Made by a program: the position numbers and the translations under genes. This document shows, piece by piece, positions 9,830-18,043 of a stretch of DNA of 64,000 nucleotides; positions within the stretch are counted from its first letter, which is position 1, and every line of letters begins with the position of its first letter. Location: the NCBI RefSeq assembly GCF_003664035.1, contig NZ_RCCK01000011.1, forward strand, positions 372,001-436,000, in the 5' to 3' direction. Below the pieces are notes generated by a model. It was not told where the DNA came from and did no database searches. It saw nothing but the letters and a program-made list of their open reading frames with translations. Origin of the DNA: Pedobacter alluvionis (GTDB taxonomy: Bacteria; Bacteroidota; Bacteroidia; Sphingobacteriales; Sphingobacteriaceae).

Positions 9830-11134
9830 ATGTTATTCAAAGAATTAAACCTCATTGAGCCCATTTTAAAGGCACTTGAGACCGAAGGTTATACACAACC
9901 AACACCAATACAGGAGCAATCTATTCCAACGATCTTAAAAGGCAAAGATTTACTAGGCTGCGCACAAACAGGTACCGGAAAAACCGCCGCCTTTGCCATC
10001 CCGATGTTGCAGTTACTGCACGAAAAACACGTCAATACCAAAGCAACAAAAAACATAAAGGCTTTAATTTTAACGCCTACACGCGAGCTTGCCATTCAGA
10101 TTGAAGAAAGTTTTAAAGCTTATGGCCGTCACTTAAACTTACGCCATCTTGTAATTTTCGGGGGTGTAAACCAACACTCGCAGGTAGAAGCCTTAAGAAA
10201 AGGCGTTGATATTTTAGTGGCAACACCTGGTCGTTTATTAGACTTAATGAACCAGGGTTTCATTAGCTTAAATACCATTGAACTTTTCGTACTGGATGAG
10301 GCCGATCGTATGCTGGATATGGGCTTTATTCACGACGTGAAAAAAGTAGTAGCTAAATTACCAGCTAAACGTCAGACTTTATTTTTCTCGGCAACCATGC
10401 CAGATGAAATCCAGAAGTTGGCGAATACCATTTTATCTAGTCCGACAAAAGTAGAGGTTACCCCTATTTCTTCTACTGCTGAAACGATCGTTCAGTCGGT
10501 GTATTTTGTTGATAAGCCTGATAAAAAGAAATTATTGATCCATCTTTTAGAAGATAAAAAGATCGAAACTGCTTTGGTTTTTACCCGTACCAAACATGGT
10601 GCAGACCGCATTGTTAAGGACTTAGCCCATGCCGGAATTAAGGCTGCTGCGATCCATGGCAATAAATCGCAAAATGCCAGACAGAGGGCGTTAACTGATT
10701 TTAAAGACCGTAAAATCCGCGTTCTGGTAGCGACTGATATTGCTGCACGTGGTATTGATATTGATCAGCTCTCACATGTTTTCAATTTCGAATTGCCGAA
10801 TATTCCTGAATCTTATGTTCACAGAATTGGCCGTACCGGCCGTGCTGGTGCAAACGGTATTGCAATTTCTTTCTGTGATGCAGAAGAAAACGAATACCTA
10901 TTGGATATTCAGAAACTGATTAAAATTACGTTGCCAGTAGTAGATGAGCACCCTTATCCGTTAAGCTGGGAAAGTATGCTGGCCAAAAACCAGGTTAAAC
11001 GTAAACCACAAGCCCAATCTAAAGGTGGTGGCGGCGGTGCTAAAAAAAGTGCCGATGGCAATATGAGTGGCAAACCACGTAATGCCAGCAACAACAGAAG
11101 GTTTGGTGGAAACAGAAAAAGAGGAGAAAGATAA
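9830..11134 (+). CDS. rhlE: DEAD-box ATP-dependent RNA helicase, RhlE type
   Basis: A 434-residue RNA helicase that unwinds short RNA duplexes, probably in ribosome assembly and RNA turnover in the cytoplasm. Motifs in order: Q motif GYTQPTPIQEQSIP (about residues 20-33), Walker A AQTGTGKT (about 45-52), PTRELA, GG, TPGR, DEAD in VLDEADRMLDMGF, SAT, and in the second RecA domain ARGIDI and HRIGRTGRAG. The tail after about residue 380 is basic and Gly/Asn-rich (GGGGGAKKSADG, NRRFGGNRKRGER), an RNA-binding extension typical of the RhlE group. It converges with leuS on a shared terminator. Confidence 0.93.
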   Translation: MLFKELNLIEPILKALETEGYTQPTPIQEQSIPTILKGKDLLGCAQTGTGKTAAFAIPMLQLLHEKHVNTKATKNIKALILTPTRELAIQIEESFKAYGRHLNLRHLVIFGGVNQHSQVEALRKGVDILVATPGRLLDLMNQGFISLNTIELFVLDEADRMLDMGFIHDVKKVVAKLPAKRQTLFFSATMPDEIQKLANTILSSPTKVEVTPISSTAETIVQSVYFVDKPDKKKLLIHLLEDKKIETALVFTRTKHGADRIVKDLAHAGIKAAAIHGNKSQNARQRALTDFKDRKIRVLVATDIAARGIDIDQLSHVFNFELPNIPESYVHRIGRTGRAGANGIAISFCDAEENEYLLDIQKLIKITLPVVDEHPYPLSWESMLAKNQVKRKPQAQSKGGGGGAKKSADGNMSGKPRNASNNRRFGGNRKRGER

Positions 11135-11141
11135 TCCCGAT

Positions 11142-11204
11142 CGTCATTATGAACTTGTTTCAGAATCCATTTTGCAAAGATGCTGAAATAAATTCAGCAT
11201 GACG
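11142..11204. repeat. CGTCAT/ATGACG palindromic dispersed repeat
   Basis: Begins CGTCATTATGAACTTGTTTC and ends CTGAAATAAATTCAGCATGACG-like, with imperfectly complementary arms over 63 bp. One of about ten members in this window that share the outer CGTCAT and ATGACG ends. Confidence 0.6.
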
Positions 11205-11235
11205 TATTGCGAGAATGACGATACTTTTATCAAAC

Positions 11236-11272
11236 AAAAAACCCGGATTACAAAACGTAACCCGGGTTTTTA
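11236..11272. terminator. bidirectional terminator between rhlE and leuS
   Basis: A strong stem (ACCCGGATTAC / GTAACCCGGGT around AAAAC) with an A-run on the left and a T-run on the right, so it can stop transcription from both converging genes. One mismatch in the stem. Confidence 0.85.
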
Positions 11273-11336
11273 TATTTCTAGCTTAGGCAAGCGCAAGGAA
11301 AACCCTCCACCCTATTACCTTCCGCCTTCTACCTCC

Positions 11337-14240
11337 CTAAACAACTACATTAATAATCTTCCCTTTAACGAAAATGATCTTTTTAGTTGGTTTTCCATCT
11401 AAGAATTTCAGGAATTGCTCATCGGCCAATAAAATGCTTTCTACCTCTGGCTGAGCTAATGTTAAACTCAGATTCAGGTTCATTTTCATTTTACCATTGA
11501 TAGAAACCGGGTAAGCAAACTCATCTTCGACCAGGTACTCAGGCTTAAATGTCGGGAAAGCAGTATAGGATAAAGTCCCAGCTTCGTTACCCAGTTGTAC
11601 CCAAAGTTCTTCGCAGATATGTGGCGCATAAGGCGAAAGGATAATCACCATATCTTCCAGAATCTGACGGTTTTTGCATTTAAGATCGGTTAACTCATTC
11701 ACCGCAATCATGAAACTTGATACAGAAGTATTGAAAGAGAAACGCTCGATATCGTCCTGTACCTTTTTAATGATTTTATGCAGCGATTTCAGCTCTGCTT
11801 TTGTAGGTACGTTATCGTTTACATGGAAAGTCCAGTCTTCGTTATGAAACAAACGCCAGAATTTACGCAAGAACTTAAATACGCCTTCAATGCCATTCGT
11901 GTTCCAGGGCTTACTCTGCTCTAACGGACCTAAGAACATTTCGTACATCCGCAAAGTATCGGCACCGTAACGTTCAATCAAATTATCGGGATTAACCACA
12001 TTATAATAACTTTTCGACATTTTCTCTACTTCAACACCGCAGATGTAATCAGCGACTTTCAGCTCCCCCGTTGTTGGATATGAGATAGAACCATCTTCAA
12101 GAATTAAAACAGCTTCTTTAAACTCTGCTCTCCATTCTCTAAATTTTTTGATATCAAGAATATCGTTATTCACAAAATTTACATCAACATGTATTGGTGA
12201 GCTATAAGTGGCGTAAGTGCTATTTATAGGAAGTCCCCACTCTTCAAAGAGCATTCCTGCACTTTCGTTAGGGTCATTATATCTGTTCCATTGTTTTTTT
12301 GATAGATAATAATGGCTTGGGGTCTCATTCTCATCGAATGTTGTTACACGATAAACAAAATTACTTCTCCCCTGGATCATCCCTTGGTTAATCAGTTTTT
12401 TGAAAGGCTCTTCTTCTTTAGTATACCCTAAATCTTTCAAAAATTTATTCCAGAAACGGCTGTACAATAAGTGACCGGTTGCATGTTCAGAACCACCAAT
12501 GTATAAATCAACATCTTTCCAGTATTCGACAGCTTCTTTTGAAGCAAAATCATTATTGTTATTGGCATCCATATAACGGTACCAGTACCAGCTGCTTCCT
12601 GCCCAACCCGGCATGGTGCTTAATTCATAATGTCCGCCATCTTTTGGCAACCAGTTCTCGGCCCTGGCTAATGGCGGCTCACCTGTTTCGGTAGGCAAAT
12701 ATTTATCAATTTCAGGAAGCAACAAAGGCAATTCTTCTTCCTTTACCAAATAAGGCAATCCATCTTTAAAGTAAACCGGAATTGGCTCACCCCAATAACG
12801 CTGGCGACCAAAAATTGCATCGCGTTGACGGAAATTCACTTTGGCTTTTCCAACTTTTTCAACCTCTAACCAATTATTCAAGAATGCTACTGCTTCTTTA
12901 TAAGTCAAACCGTTAATAAAACCAGAGTTGATGTATTTTCCTTCTTTGGTTGGATCAGCCTGCACATCAATATCTTTTTGTCCGTCCAGAATCTGGATAA
13001 TTGGTAAATTAAAGTGTTTAGCAAATAACCAATCGCGTTGATCGCCACTTGGCACACCCATTACCGCACCTGTTCCATAACCTGCCAATACATAATCAGC
13101 AATCCACAATTGCACACGCTCACCACTTACCGGATTAATTACATACGTCCCTGTAAAAGCACCTGATACCGTTTTAGTATCCGCCATGCGGTCTAATTCT
13201 GATTTCTTTTTCGTTAAAGAGATATAATTTGCAATGTCCTCTTTTTGTCCAGGAGTAGTCAATTCGGCTACCCAATCATGCTCCGGAGCCAAAACAAGAT
13301 AAGAAACACCAAAAATGGTATCTACACGAGTGGTAAACACTTCAATCTGTTTGTCATTTCCTTCTACCTGAAATTTAACGGATGCCCCAACACTTTTACC
13401 GATCCAGTTGCGTTGCATTTCTTTAATCGGTTCAGGCCAATCAATCGTATCTAAACCCTGCAAAAGCCGGTCTGAATAGGCTGTAATCCGCATACTCCAC
13501 TGCATCATTTTCTTTTGCTCAACCGGAAAACCACCACGCTCAGAGAAACCATCTTTAACTTCATCATTCGCTAAAACGGTTCCTAAAGCCGGGCACCAGT
13601 TTACGGTACTCTCGCGAAGATAAGTTAAGCGGTATTTTAACAATTCAACCTGTTTCTCTTCATCGGTAAAAGTTGCCCAGTCGCTCGGCAAAAATTCTTT
13701 TGTATCTTCATCAGAAACGGCTTTTACATCAGCTGTACCAGATGCATTGAATTTTTCGATCAGGGTAGTAATATCTTCTGCCCTGTCGTTTTCGATATTG
13801 TACCAGGAGTTGAACAACTGCATAAAAATCCATTGCGTCCACTTGTAATATGAAGGCTCGCTTGTGCGCACTTCTCTACTCCAATCAAAAGAAAAACCAA
13901 TCTGATCTAACTGACGGCGGTAAGTTGCAATATTTGCTTCAGTAGTAATGGCCGGACGTTGTCCGGTCTGTATTGCATATTGCTCTGCTGGCAATCCGAA
14001 AGAATCGTATCCCATTGGGTGCAATACGTTAAAACCTTTAAGGCGTTTGTATCTCGAAAAAATATCTGATGCAATGTAACCCAGCGGGTGACCAACGTGC
14101 AGACCTGCTCCTGATGGATAAGGAAACATATCTAACACATAATATTTTGGTTTTTCAGAATTACTTTCGGCTTTAAATGTTTGATGATCTGCCCAGAATT
14201 TCTGCCACTTTTGTTCTATTTCTTTGAATTGGTAATCCAT
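11337..14240 (-). CDS. leuS: leucyl-tRNA synthetase
   Basis: A 967-residue class Ia aminoacyl-tRNA synthetase charging tRNA-Leu in the cytoplasm. The HIGH-class motif appears as HVGH in YPSGAGLHVGHPLGY near residue 45, and KMSKS as VEKMSKSYYNVVNPD in the C-terminal half. The CP1 editing domain and the tryptophan-rich block MPGWAGSSWYWYRYMD are present. It is about 100 residues longer than the E. coli enzyme; part of the excess is an acidic segment near residues 145-190 and part is an insertion between GMIQGRSNFVYR and the KMSKS loop. A -7-like TATTTTCG box lies at 14266-14273 on the minus strand. Confidence 0.97.
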   Translation of the reverse strand: MDYQFKEIEQKWQKFWADHQTFKAESNSEKPKYYVLDMFPYPSGAGLHVGHPLGYIASDIFSRYKRLKGFNVLHPMGYDSFGLPAEQYAIQTGQRPAITTEANIATYRRQLDQIGFSFDWSREVRTSEPSYYKWTQWIFMQLFNSWYNIENDRAEDITTLIEKFNASGTADVKAVSDEDTKEFLPSDWATFTDEEKQVELLKYRLTYLRESTVNWCPALGTVLANDEVKDGFSERGGFPVEQKKMMQWSMRITAYSDRLLQGLDTIDWPEPIKEMQRNWIGKSVGASVKFQVEGNDKQIEVFTTRVDTIFGVSYLVLAPEHDWVAELTTPGQKEDIANYISLTKKKSELDRMADTKTVSGAFTGTYVINPVSGERVQLWIADYVLAGYGTGAVMGVPSGDQRDWLFAKHFNLPIIQILDGQKDIDVQADPTKEGKYINSGFINGLTYKEAVAFLNNWLEVEKVGKAKVNFRQRDAIFGRQRYWGEPIPVYFKDGLPYLVKEEELPLLLPEIDKYLPTETGEPPLARAENWLPKDGGHYELSTMPGWAGSSWYWYRYMDANNNNDFASKEAVEYWKDVDLYIGGSEHATGHLLYSRFWNKFLKDLGYTKEEEPFKKLINQGMIQGRSNFVYRVTTFDENETPSHYYLSKKQWNRYNDPNESAGMLFEEWGLPINSTYATYSSPIHVDVNFVNNDILDIKKFREWRAEFKEAVLILEDGSISYPTTGELKVADYICGVEVEKMSKSYYNVVNPDNLIERYGADTLRMYEMFLGPLEQSKPWNTNGIEGVFKFLRKFWRLFHNEDWTFHVNDNVPTKAELKSLHKIIKKVQDDIERFSFNTSVSSFMIAVNELTDLKCKNRQILEDMVIILSPYAPHICEELWVQLGNEAGTLSYTAFPTFKPEYLVEDEFAYPVSINGKMKMNLNLSLTLAQPEVESILLADEQFLKFLDGKPTKKIIFVKGKIINVVV

Positions 14241-14265
14241 TGCAAGTTTTAAATTTTTAAAGGGG

Positions 14266-14273
14266 CGAAAATA
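14266..14273 (-). promoter_or_regulatory. candidate -7 box for leuS (TATTTTCG)
   Basis: On the minus strand CGTATTTTCGCCCC contains TATTTTCG, one base from TAnnTTTG, about 26 nt before the leuS ATG. No clear -33 element was identified. Confidence 0.4.
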
Positions 14274-14376
14274 CGGAAATTAAGGGGCTTTAAAAAGTAG
14301 ATTCATGATAATATTTTGCCAGCAGAAATGCAGAATAAGAAGAGGTTAAGGGTAAAACCCAGGCAACTTTTGTACA

Positions 14377-14396
14377 GTCAGATGTTACCATCTGAC
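14377..14396. repeat. REP-like palindrome, copy 1
   Basis: GTCAGATGTTACCATCTGAC, a near-perfect 20-bp palindrome. The same 20 bp occur again at 14704-14723, on the other side of the small antitoxin gene, and a relative is at 14757-14777. These resemble REP sequences mobilised by RAYT transposases; no such transposase is in the window. Confidence 0.6.
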
Positions 14397-14469
14397 CGTC
14401 AAAGAAATTAAATTCAAGTAAATGCATAATTTATTATTTAGTATCTTCGTATATCAAAAAATCACTGTT

Positions 14470-14640
14470 ATGACACATCTTACAATTGAAAATAAGAAAT
14501 ATGTACTCATCCCAGAAGAAAGTTATCAAGAATTACAAAAAAATGCAGCTTTAAAACATCATCCTGAAAAAACATTTTCTATTAATGAGGCGCGTGCTCA
14601 TAGTAAAAAGTTAATCAGGAAATGGGCAACAGAAAAATAA
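14470..14640 (+). CDS. small antitoxin-like protein of a degraded toxin-antitoxin pair
   Basis: A 56-residue protein, MTHLTIENKKYVLIPEESYQ onward, ending SKKLIRKWATEK. It has the layout of small type II antitoxins whose partner is a RelE/ParE-type toxin: a beta-strand DNA-binding start (Lys-Lys-Tyr-Val-Leu-Ile-Pro) followed by a charged helix. The Met at 14470 is preferred over the upstream Met at 14422 because the extra 16 residues look non-coding and a TATCTTCG -7-like box lies at 14442-14449. Its last 19 bases overlap the start of a broken toxin gene. Family assignment is tentative. Confidence 0.5.
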   Translation: MTHLTIENKKYVLIPEESYQELQKNAALKHHPEKTFSINEARAHSKKLIRKWATEK

Positions 14641-14702
14641 CAATTAAGGAATCTGTTGCAGAAAGTATTGCAGAAGTTTCTTTGTATTTAGAATCCCGGT
14701 GA
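14622..14702 (+). pseudogene. truncated toxin gene, N-terminal 26 codons of a RelE/ParE-like toxin
   Basis: Overlapping the end of the antitoxin gene, an ATG at 14622 opens MGNRKITIKESVAESIAEVS followed by LYLESR and a stop at 14700-14702. The start resembles that of RelE/ParE plasmid-stabilisation toxins (a first helix ...VAESIAEVSLYLES), which are normally about 95-105 residues. Here coding sequence stops right where a REP-like palindrome (14704-14723) begins, so the rest of the toxin has been lost. The catalytic C-terminal strands are absent and the toxin must be inactive. Confidence 0.5.
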
Positions 14703-14703
14703 A

Positions 14704-14777
14704 GTCAGATGTTACCATCTGACTTGCTATCAAAATGAATCTTATATGCGATTTAGTGTCAGTTGGTAACAACCGAC
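14704..14777. repeat. REP-like palindrome copy 2 and a related palindrome
   Basis: 14704-14723 is identical to the palindrome at 14377-14396. About 34 bp further, GTCAGTTGGTAACAACCGAC (about 14758-14777) is a diverged palindrome with the same GTCAG outer end and central GTTAC/GTAAC. Two neighbouring units of this sort resemble a REP doublet. Confidence 0.55.
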
Positions 14778-14809
14778 ACCACGGCAATAATATACCTCTA
14801 CAAAAAAAA

Positions 14810-14838
14810 TGCGCCATTGATTTAAAACCAATGGCGCA
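14810..14838 (-). terminator. rho-independent terminator of the lipoprotein gene
   Basis: Perfect 10-bp stem TGCGCCATTG / CAATGGCGCA; on the minus strand it is followed by a run of eight T. It lies 24 bp past the stop of the lipoprotein gene at 14862. Confidence 0.85.
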
Positions 14839-14861
14839 GCAAATAATCGGGAATTAAGATC

Positions 14862-15269
14862 TTATCTTGATAAAGAATATACTTTAGTCACGTTTGTTTT
14901 ATCAATTTTAGCAGTAAACTCTAATTTGTTTGCAGTAATACTGTTTATTTTACAATAATTAAGTCCATCATTAATACTCATACTAAACTGATCCGAATAA
15001 ATGATCACATATTCACCAATTGTCCTGTTTCCAGATAAACTTATCTCCACCTGGTCATCATTATTTGATTTATAATCAATATAATCAGTAGTTTTGCCGT
15101 AATCAACCTCTCCATTAAGTTTTTCGTCAGTATAACCTGTGGTTACAATCTTATTTAACGTCCAACGTCCCATCATTTGAGCTTTTAAAGAAGTAGTATC
15201 CTTTTTGCATGAAATAATGGTTGAGGTGAGGAGCATTAACAAACTTAGAATCGTAATTTGTCTTTTCAT
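14862..15269 (-). CDS. small secreted lipoprotein, lipocalin-like
   Basis: A 135-residue protein with a type II signal peptide MKRQITILSLLMLLTSTIIS and the lipidated Cys at residue 21, so it is probably anchored in a membrane facing the periplasm or surface. The mature part begins with LKAQMMGRWTLNKI, the 'GxW' opening seen in many Bacteroidota lipocalin-like lipoproteins, and is predicted all-beta. An upstream in-frame Met would add 40 residues before the signal peptide, so the start at 15269 is chosen. It is monocistronic with its own terminator. No specific function can be given. Confidence 0.7.
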   Translation of the reverse strand: MKRQITILSLLMLLTSTIISCKKDTTSLKAQMMGRWTLNKIVTTGYTDEKLNGEVDYGKTTDYIDYKSNNDDQVEISLSGNRTIGEYVIIYSDQFSMSINDGLNYCKINSITANKLEFTAKIDKTNVTKVYSLSR

Positions 15270-15460
15270 AGTTAAATTTAGTTTTAAGATATCCATAATT
15301 AACGCCGTTTTAACAAATTTCGTACCGACTTTCGAAAAAGAATCATATTTACTGAGGAATTTAATCCTCAAACTAAAAGCTAATCGCATACGTTATTATT
15401 CATTTAGCCATCATTAATTGGTGTTTATCAGGTATAATTTATATTTTCGCAGAAACAAAA

Positions 15461-16348
15461 ATGAAATACATGGAAGAATTCGAAGTGAGTGATGCATCTA
15501 AAAAAACCAAAACCGTTTATATTTCCACTATAATCAGTATTGCCTTGGTTTTATTAATGCTGGGGCTACTTGGTTTGGTACTTGTGCATGCCAAAAACCT
15601 ATCTAACTATGTAAAAGAAAACATCGTTTTAAACATTATTGTTGATGAAGGTGCAAAAGAAGCGGATGTTTTGGCTTTCCAGAAAGAGCTCAATGCGAAC
15701 CCTGCCGTAAAGCAAACCCAATATGTAAATAAAGAGCTTGCGGCCAGAAATTTAACCCAGGATTTAGGTGAGGATTTTGTTAACTTTTTAGGGTACAACC
15801 CATTAACTTCTACCTTCGATGTGTATTTAAAGGCAGAGTATGCGAATAATAAAAGCATAGATGCCTTAAAAACAAGTATTTCTAAAAATCCTGTAGTTAA
15901 AGAAGTGGTTTATCAAAGTTCTTTAATAGATATGGTAAATAAAAATATCAATACTATCGGTTTGATTATTTTAGCTTTTGCAGCATTATTACTCATCATT
16001 TCTATCGCCTTGATTAACAATACGATAAGATTAGCAATCTACTCACAGCGCTTTTTAATTAAAAGTATGCAACTGGTTGGTGCAACGAAAAATTTTATTC
16101 GACGTCCTTTCTTATTATACGCTGCTTTGCACGGCCTGATTGCCGCATTTATTGCCATTATAATTTTATTGGCAACTTTAATTTATGCCCGCAAAGAGGT
16201 ACCTGAAATTATTATTTTAAATAACTATCAGGAATTTAGCTTCGTATTTATAGGCCTCTTAATTGTGGGTATTTTTATAACAGGCATTAGTACATGGTTT
16301 GCGGTAAGCAGATATTTACGTTTAAAATCTTATCATCTTTATAGATAA
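15461..16348 (+). CDS. ftsX: cell division protein FtsX-like permease
   Basis: A 295-residue inner-membrane protein: one N-terminal TM (about residues 20-44), an extracytoplasmic domain (about 50-160, NIIVDEGAKEADVLAFQKEL), and three C-terminal TMs in the FtsX permease domain (about 165-290, with SMQLVGATKNFIRRPFL). FtsX works with the ATPase FtsE at the septum to activate peptidoglycan hydrolases; ftsE is not adjacent, as usual in this phylum. The stop overlaps the start of the DUF3098 gene (TAATG), so the two are translationally coupled. The order ftsX-DUF3098-uppP-truB is conserved in Bacteroidota and supports the call. Confidence 0.88.
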   Translation: MKYMEEFEVSDASKKTKTVYISTIISIALVLLMLGLLGLVLVHAKNLSNYVKENIVLNIIVDEGAKEADVLAFQKELNANPAVKQTQYVNKELAARNLTQDLGEDFVNFLGYNPLTSTFDVYLKAEYANNKSIDALKTSISKNPVVKEVVYQSSLIDMVNKNINTIGLIILAFAALLLIISIALINNTIRLAIYSQRFLIKSMQLVGATKNFIRRPFLLYAALHGLIAAFIAIIILLATLIYARKEVPEIIILNNYQEFSFVFIGLLIVGIFITGISTWFAVSRYLRLKSYHLYR

Positions 16349-16575
16349 TGGCAGAAAAAAAAACAGGTCCGGTTGTAAAGGACGTTAAAAGCGAATTGGT
16401 TTTTACCAAACAAAACTATCAATTATTGTTAATCAGCATAGCAATTGTAGCGGTTGGTTTTATATTAATGATGGGTACTACTGGAGATATTTATGATTTC
16501 AGAAGAACTTTACTGGCACCTATTGTGGTATTGGCAGGTTTTGCTTTTGGTATTTATGCCATCTTAAAAAAATAA
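16348..16575 (+). CDS. DUF3098 family small membrane protein
   Basis: A 75-residue protein with two TM segments (about residues 24-44 and 53-73) and a charged N terminus. DUF3098 proteins are found in Bacteroidota almost always directly after ftsX; a role beside FtsX in division or envelope growth is inferred from that linkage only. The start overlaps the ftsX stop by one base. Confidence 0.8.
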   Translation: MAEKKTGPVVKDVKSELVFTKQNYQLLLISIAIVAVGFILMMGTTGDIYDFRRTLLAPIVVLAGFAFGIYAILKK

Positions 16576-16579
16576 ATGT

Positions 16580-16610
16580 TTTGTATTCAGTAAAGTGTTT
16601 TTTAACTTTA
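16580..16610 (+). promoter_or_regulatory. promoter for the DUF2281/PIN toxin-antitoxin pair
   Basis: TTTG at 16580-16583, then exactly 19 nt, then TAACTTTA at 16603-16610. This matches the Bacteroidota promoter pattern TTTG-N19-TAnnTTTG with one mismatch. The -7 box ends only 4 nt before the antitoxin ATG, so the mRNA would be almost leaderless. Confidence 0.6.
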
Positions 16611-16614
16611 TAGT

Positions 16615-16818
16615 ATGACAACAACAAATTTGCAGATCGAAATTAATTCGCTTCCCCTAAACCTTAGGCAGGAAGTTGCAGATTTTGTTGAATTCTTAAA
16701 AACAAAACACAAGAACAAGCCGAAATTAAAATCACGTGAGTTCGGGTATGCAAAAGGTAAAATCAAATTATCTGATGATTTTGATGAACCGTTAGAAATG
16801 TTTGCTGATTATATTTAA
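16615..16818 (+). CDS. DUF2281-type antitoxin (VapB-like)
   Basis: A 67-residue protein beginning MTTTNLQIEINSLPLNLRQE and followed by VADFVEFLKTKHK, the helical opening of DUF2281 proteins. The tail SDDFDEPLEMFADYI is acidic and would wrap into the toxin active site. It is followed with a one-base overlap by a PIN-domain gene, the standard antitoxin-toxin arrangement. It probably neutralises the toxin and autoregulates the pair. It sits inside an otherwise conserved cell-envelope gene run. Confidence 0.75.
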   Translation: MTTTNLQIEINSLPLNLRQEVADFVEFLKTKHKNKPKLKSREFGYAKGKIKLSDDFDEPLEMFADYI

Positions 16819-17204
16819 TGGCATATCTATTAGATACTCATACCTTCTTGTGGTTTGTAGCAGGAGATAGTCAACTGCCAATTTCAATAAATAAAAAATT
16901 ATCTGACATAAATCAATCCTGTTTCTTGAGCATTGCCTCTCTTTGGGAAATTGCCATCAAAAAACAAATTGGAAAACTCGATTTAAAAATTGGTTTTGAA
17001 GAGCTTTTTAGATTTGCAGAAAGAAACCAGATTGAGATTGTCTCCATTAATGAAACCCATCTTACGACATTACTAAACCTCGAATTTATTAACAATGATC
17101 CTTTTGACCGGATTATTGTGTCACAAGCAATTTCAGAAAATTTAACCCTGATATCGAGAGACAAAAAATTAAAAAACTATAAAGTAAAATTACAATGGGA
17201 CTAA
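16818..17204 (+). CDS. PIN-domain ribonuclease toxin (VapC-like)
   Basis: A 128-residue PIN-domain protein. VapC toxins are Mg-dependent RNases that usually cut tRNA or rRNA. The four acidic positions are intact: Asp6 in LLDTHTFLW, Glu44 in SLWEIAIKK, Asp94/Asp97 in NNDPFDRIIVSQA, and Asp115 in LISRDKKL. The 'DTHTFLW' opening and 'DPFDRIIV' block place it in the COG3744 group. It overlaps the antitoxin by one base and ends 18 bp before uppP. Nothing suggests inactivation. Confidence 0.85.
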   Translation: MAYLLDTHTFLWFVAGDSQLPISINKKLSDINQSCFLSIASLWEIAIKKQIGKLDLKIGFEELFRFAERNQIEIVSINETHLTTLLNLEFINNDPFDRIIVSQAISENLTLISRDKKLKNYKVKLQWD

Positions 17205-17222
17205 CCCATTAATCAATGATAT

Positions 17223-18017
17223 ATGAACTATTTTGAAGCCATTATCCTGGCAATTATTGAAGGTTTAACTGAATTTTTACCTGTATCGAGCACAGGTCAC
17301 ATGGCCATAACATCTGCACTAATGGGAATCGGTAAAGATGACTTTGTGAAACTTTTTGAAGTTGCTATTCAATTAGGTGCAATCTTGGCAGTAGTCGTAA
17401 TTTACTGGAAAAAATTCTTCAACTTTTCTGATTGGAAGTTTTATCTGAAATTAATTATTGCTGTTATACCTGCTTTAGTTTTTGGTTTTCTATTGAATGA
17501 TTTTATCGATAATACTTTAGGTAATCCTATATTTATCTCTGCAGTTTTATTAATTGGAGGTATAATACTCCTATTGGTTGATAAGTGGTTTAAAAACGCT
17601 ACAATTGATAGTGAAAAAGAAATCACAAACGCAACTGCGCTAAAGATCGGTTTTTTTCAGGTACTTGCTATTGCTTTCCCTGGCCTGAGTAGAAGTGCCG
17701 CGACAATTTTGGGCGGAATGAGTCAAAAATTGACAAAAAGTGCGGCCGCAGAATTCTCATTCTTTTTAGCAGTGCCTACAATGTGTGCAGCAACAGGATA
17801 CAAGATTTTAAAAGGATATCATTTGTTAAATACAGAAAATATTAAGCTGTTATTAGTTGGCAATATTGTCGCCTTTATTGTTGCCATAATCGCTATAAAA
17901 TCATTTATCGGCTTTTTAACCAAACACGGATTTAAAGTTTTTGGCTGGTACCGTATTGCTTTGGGAATTATCATCTTAGCATTGTTCTTATCAGGATATC
18001 ATATTGATATAAACTAA
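17223..18017 (+). CDS. uppP: undecaprenyl-diphosphatase (BacA/UppP)
   Basis: A 264-residue, roughly 8-TM inner-membrane phosphatase that dephosphorylates undecaprenyl diphosphate to recycle the carrier lipid of cell-wall synthesis; overproduction gives bacitracin resistance. The two active-site repeats are present: EGLTEFLPVSSTGH (residues 13-26; Glu17, Ser23, His26) and PGLSRSAATILGG (153-165; Arg157). Length is normal. It lies in the ftsX-DUF3098-uppP-truB order, here separated from DUF3098 by the toxin-antitoxin pair. Confidence 0.95.
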   Translation: MNYFEAIILAIIEGLTEFLPVSSTGHMAITSALMGIGKDDFVKLFEVAIQLGAILAVVVIYWKKFFNFSDWKFYLKLIIAVIPALVFGFLLNDFIDNTLGNPIFISAVLLIGGIILLLVDKWFKNATIDSEKEITNATALKIGFFQVLAIAFPGLSRSAATILGGMSQKLTKSAAAEFSFFLAVPTMCAATGYKILKGYHLLNTENIKLLLVGNIVAFIVAIIAIKSFIGFLTKHGFKVFGWYRIALGIIILALFLSGYHIDIN

Positions 18018-18021
18018 TCCG

Positions 18022-18029
18022 TATCTTTG
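18022..18029 (+). promoter_or_regulatory. candidate -7 box for truB (TATCTTTG)
   Basis: A perfect TAnnTTTG-type box 14 nt before the truB start, in the gap after uppP. A TTG 15 nt upstream is closer than the usual 19-20 nt, so the promoter is tentative. Confidence 0.4.
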
Positions 18030-18043
18030 CGCAAAAAAGATTT

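Noticed and set aside
15205..15417. 70-codon plus-strand frame before ftsX
   Set aside because: Antisense to the lipoprotein start and its promoter region; no domain or start signal.
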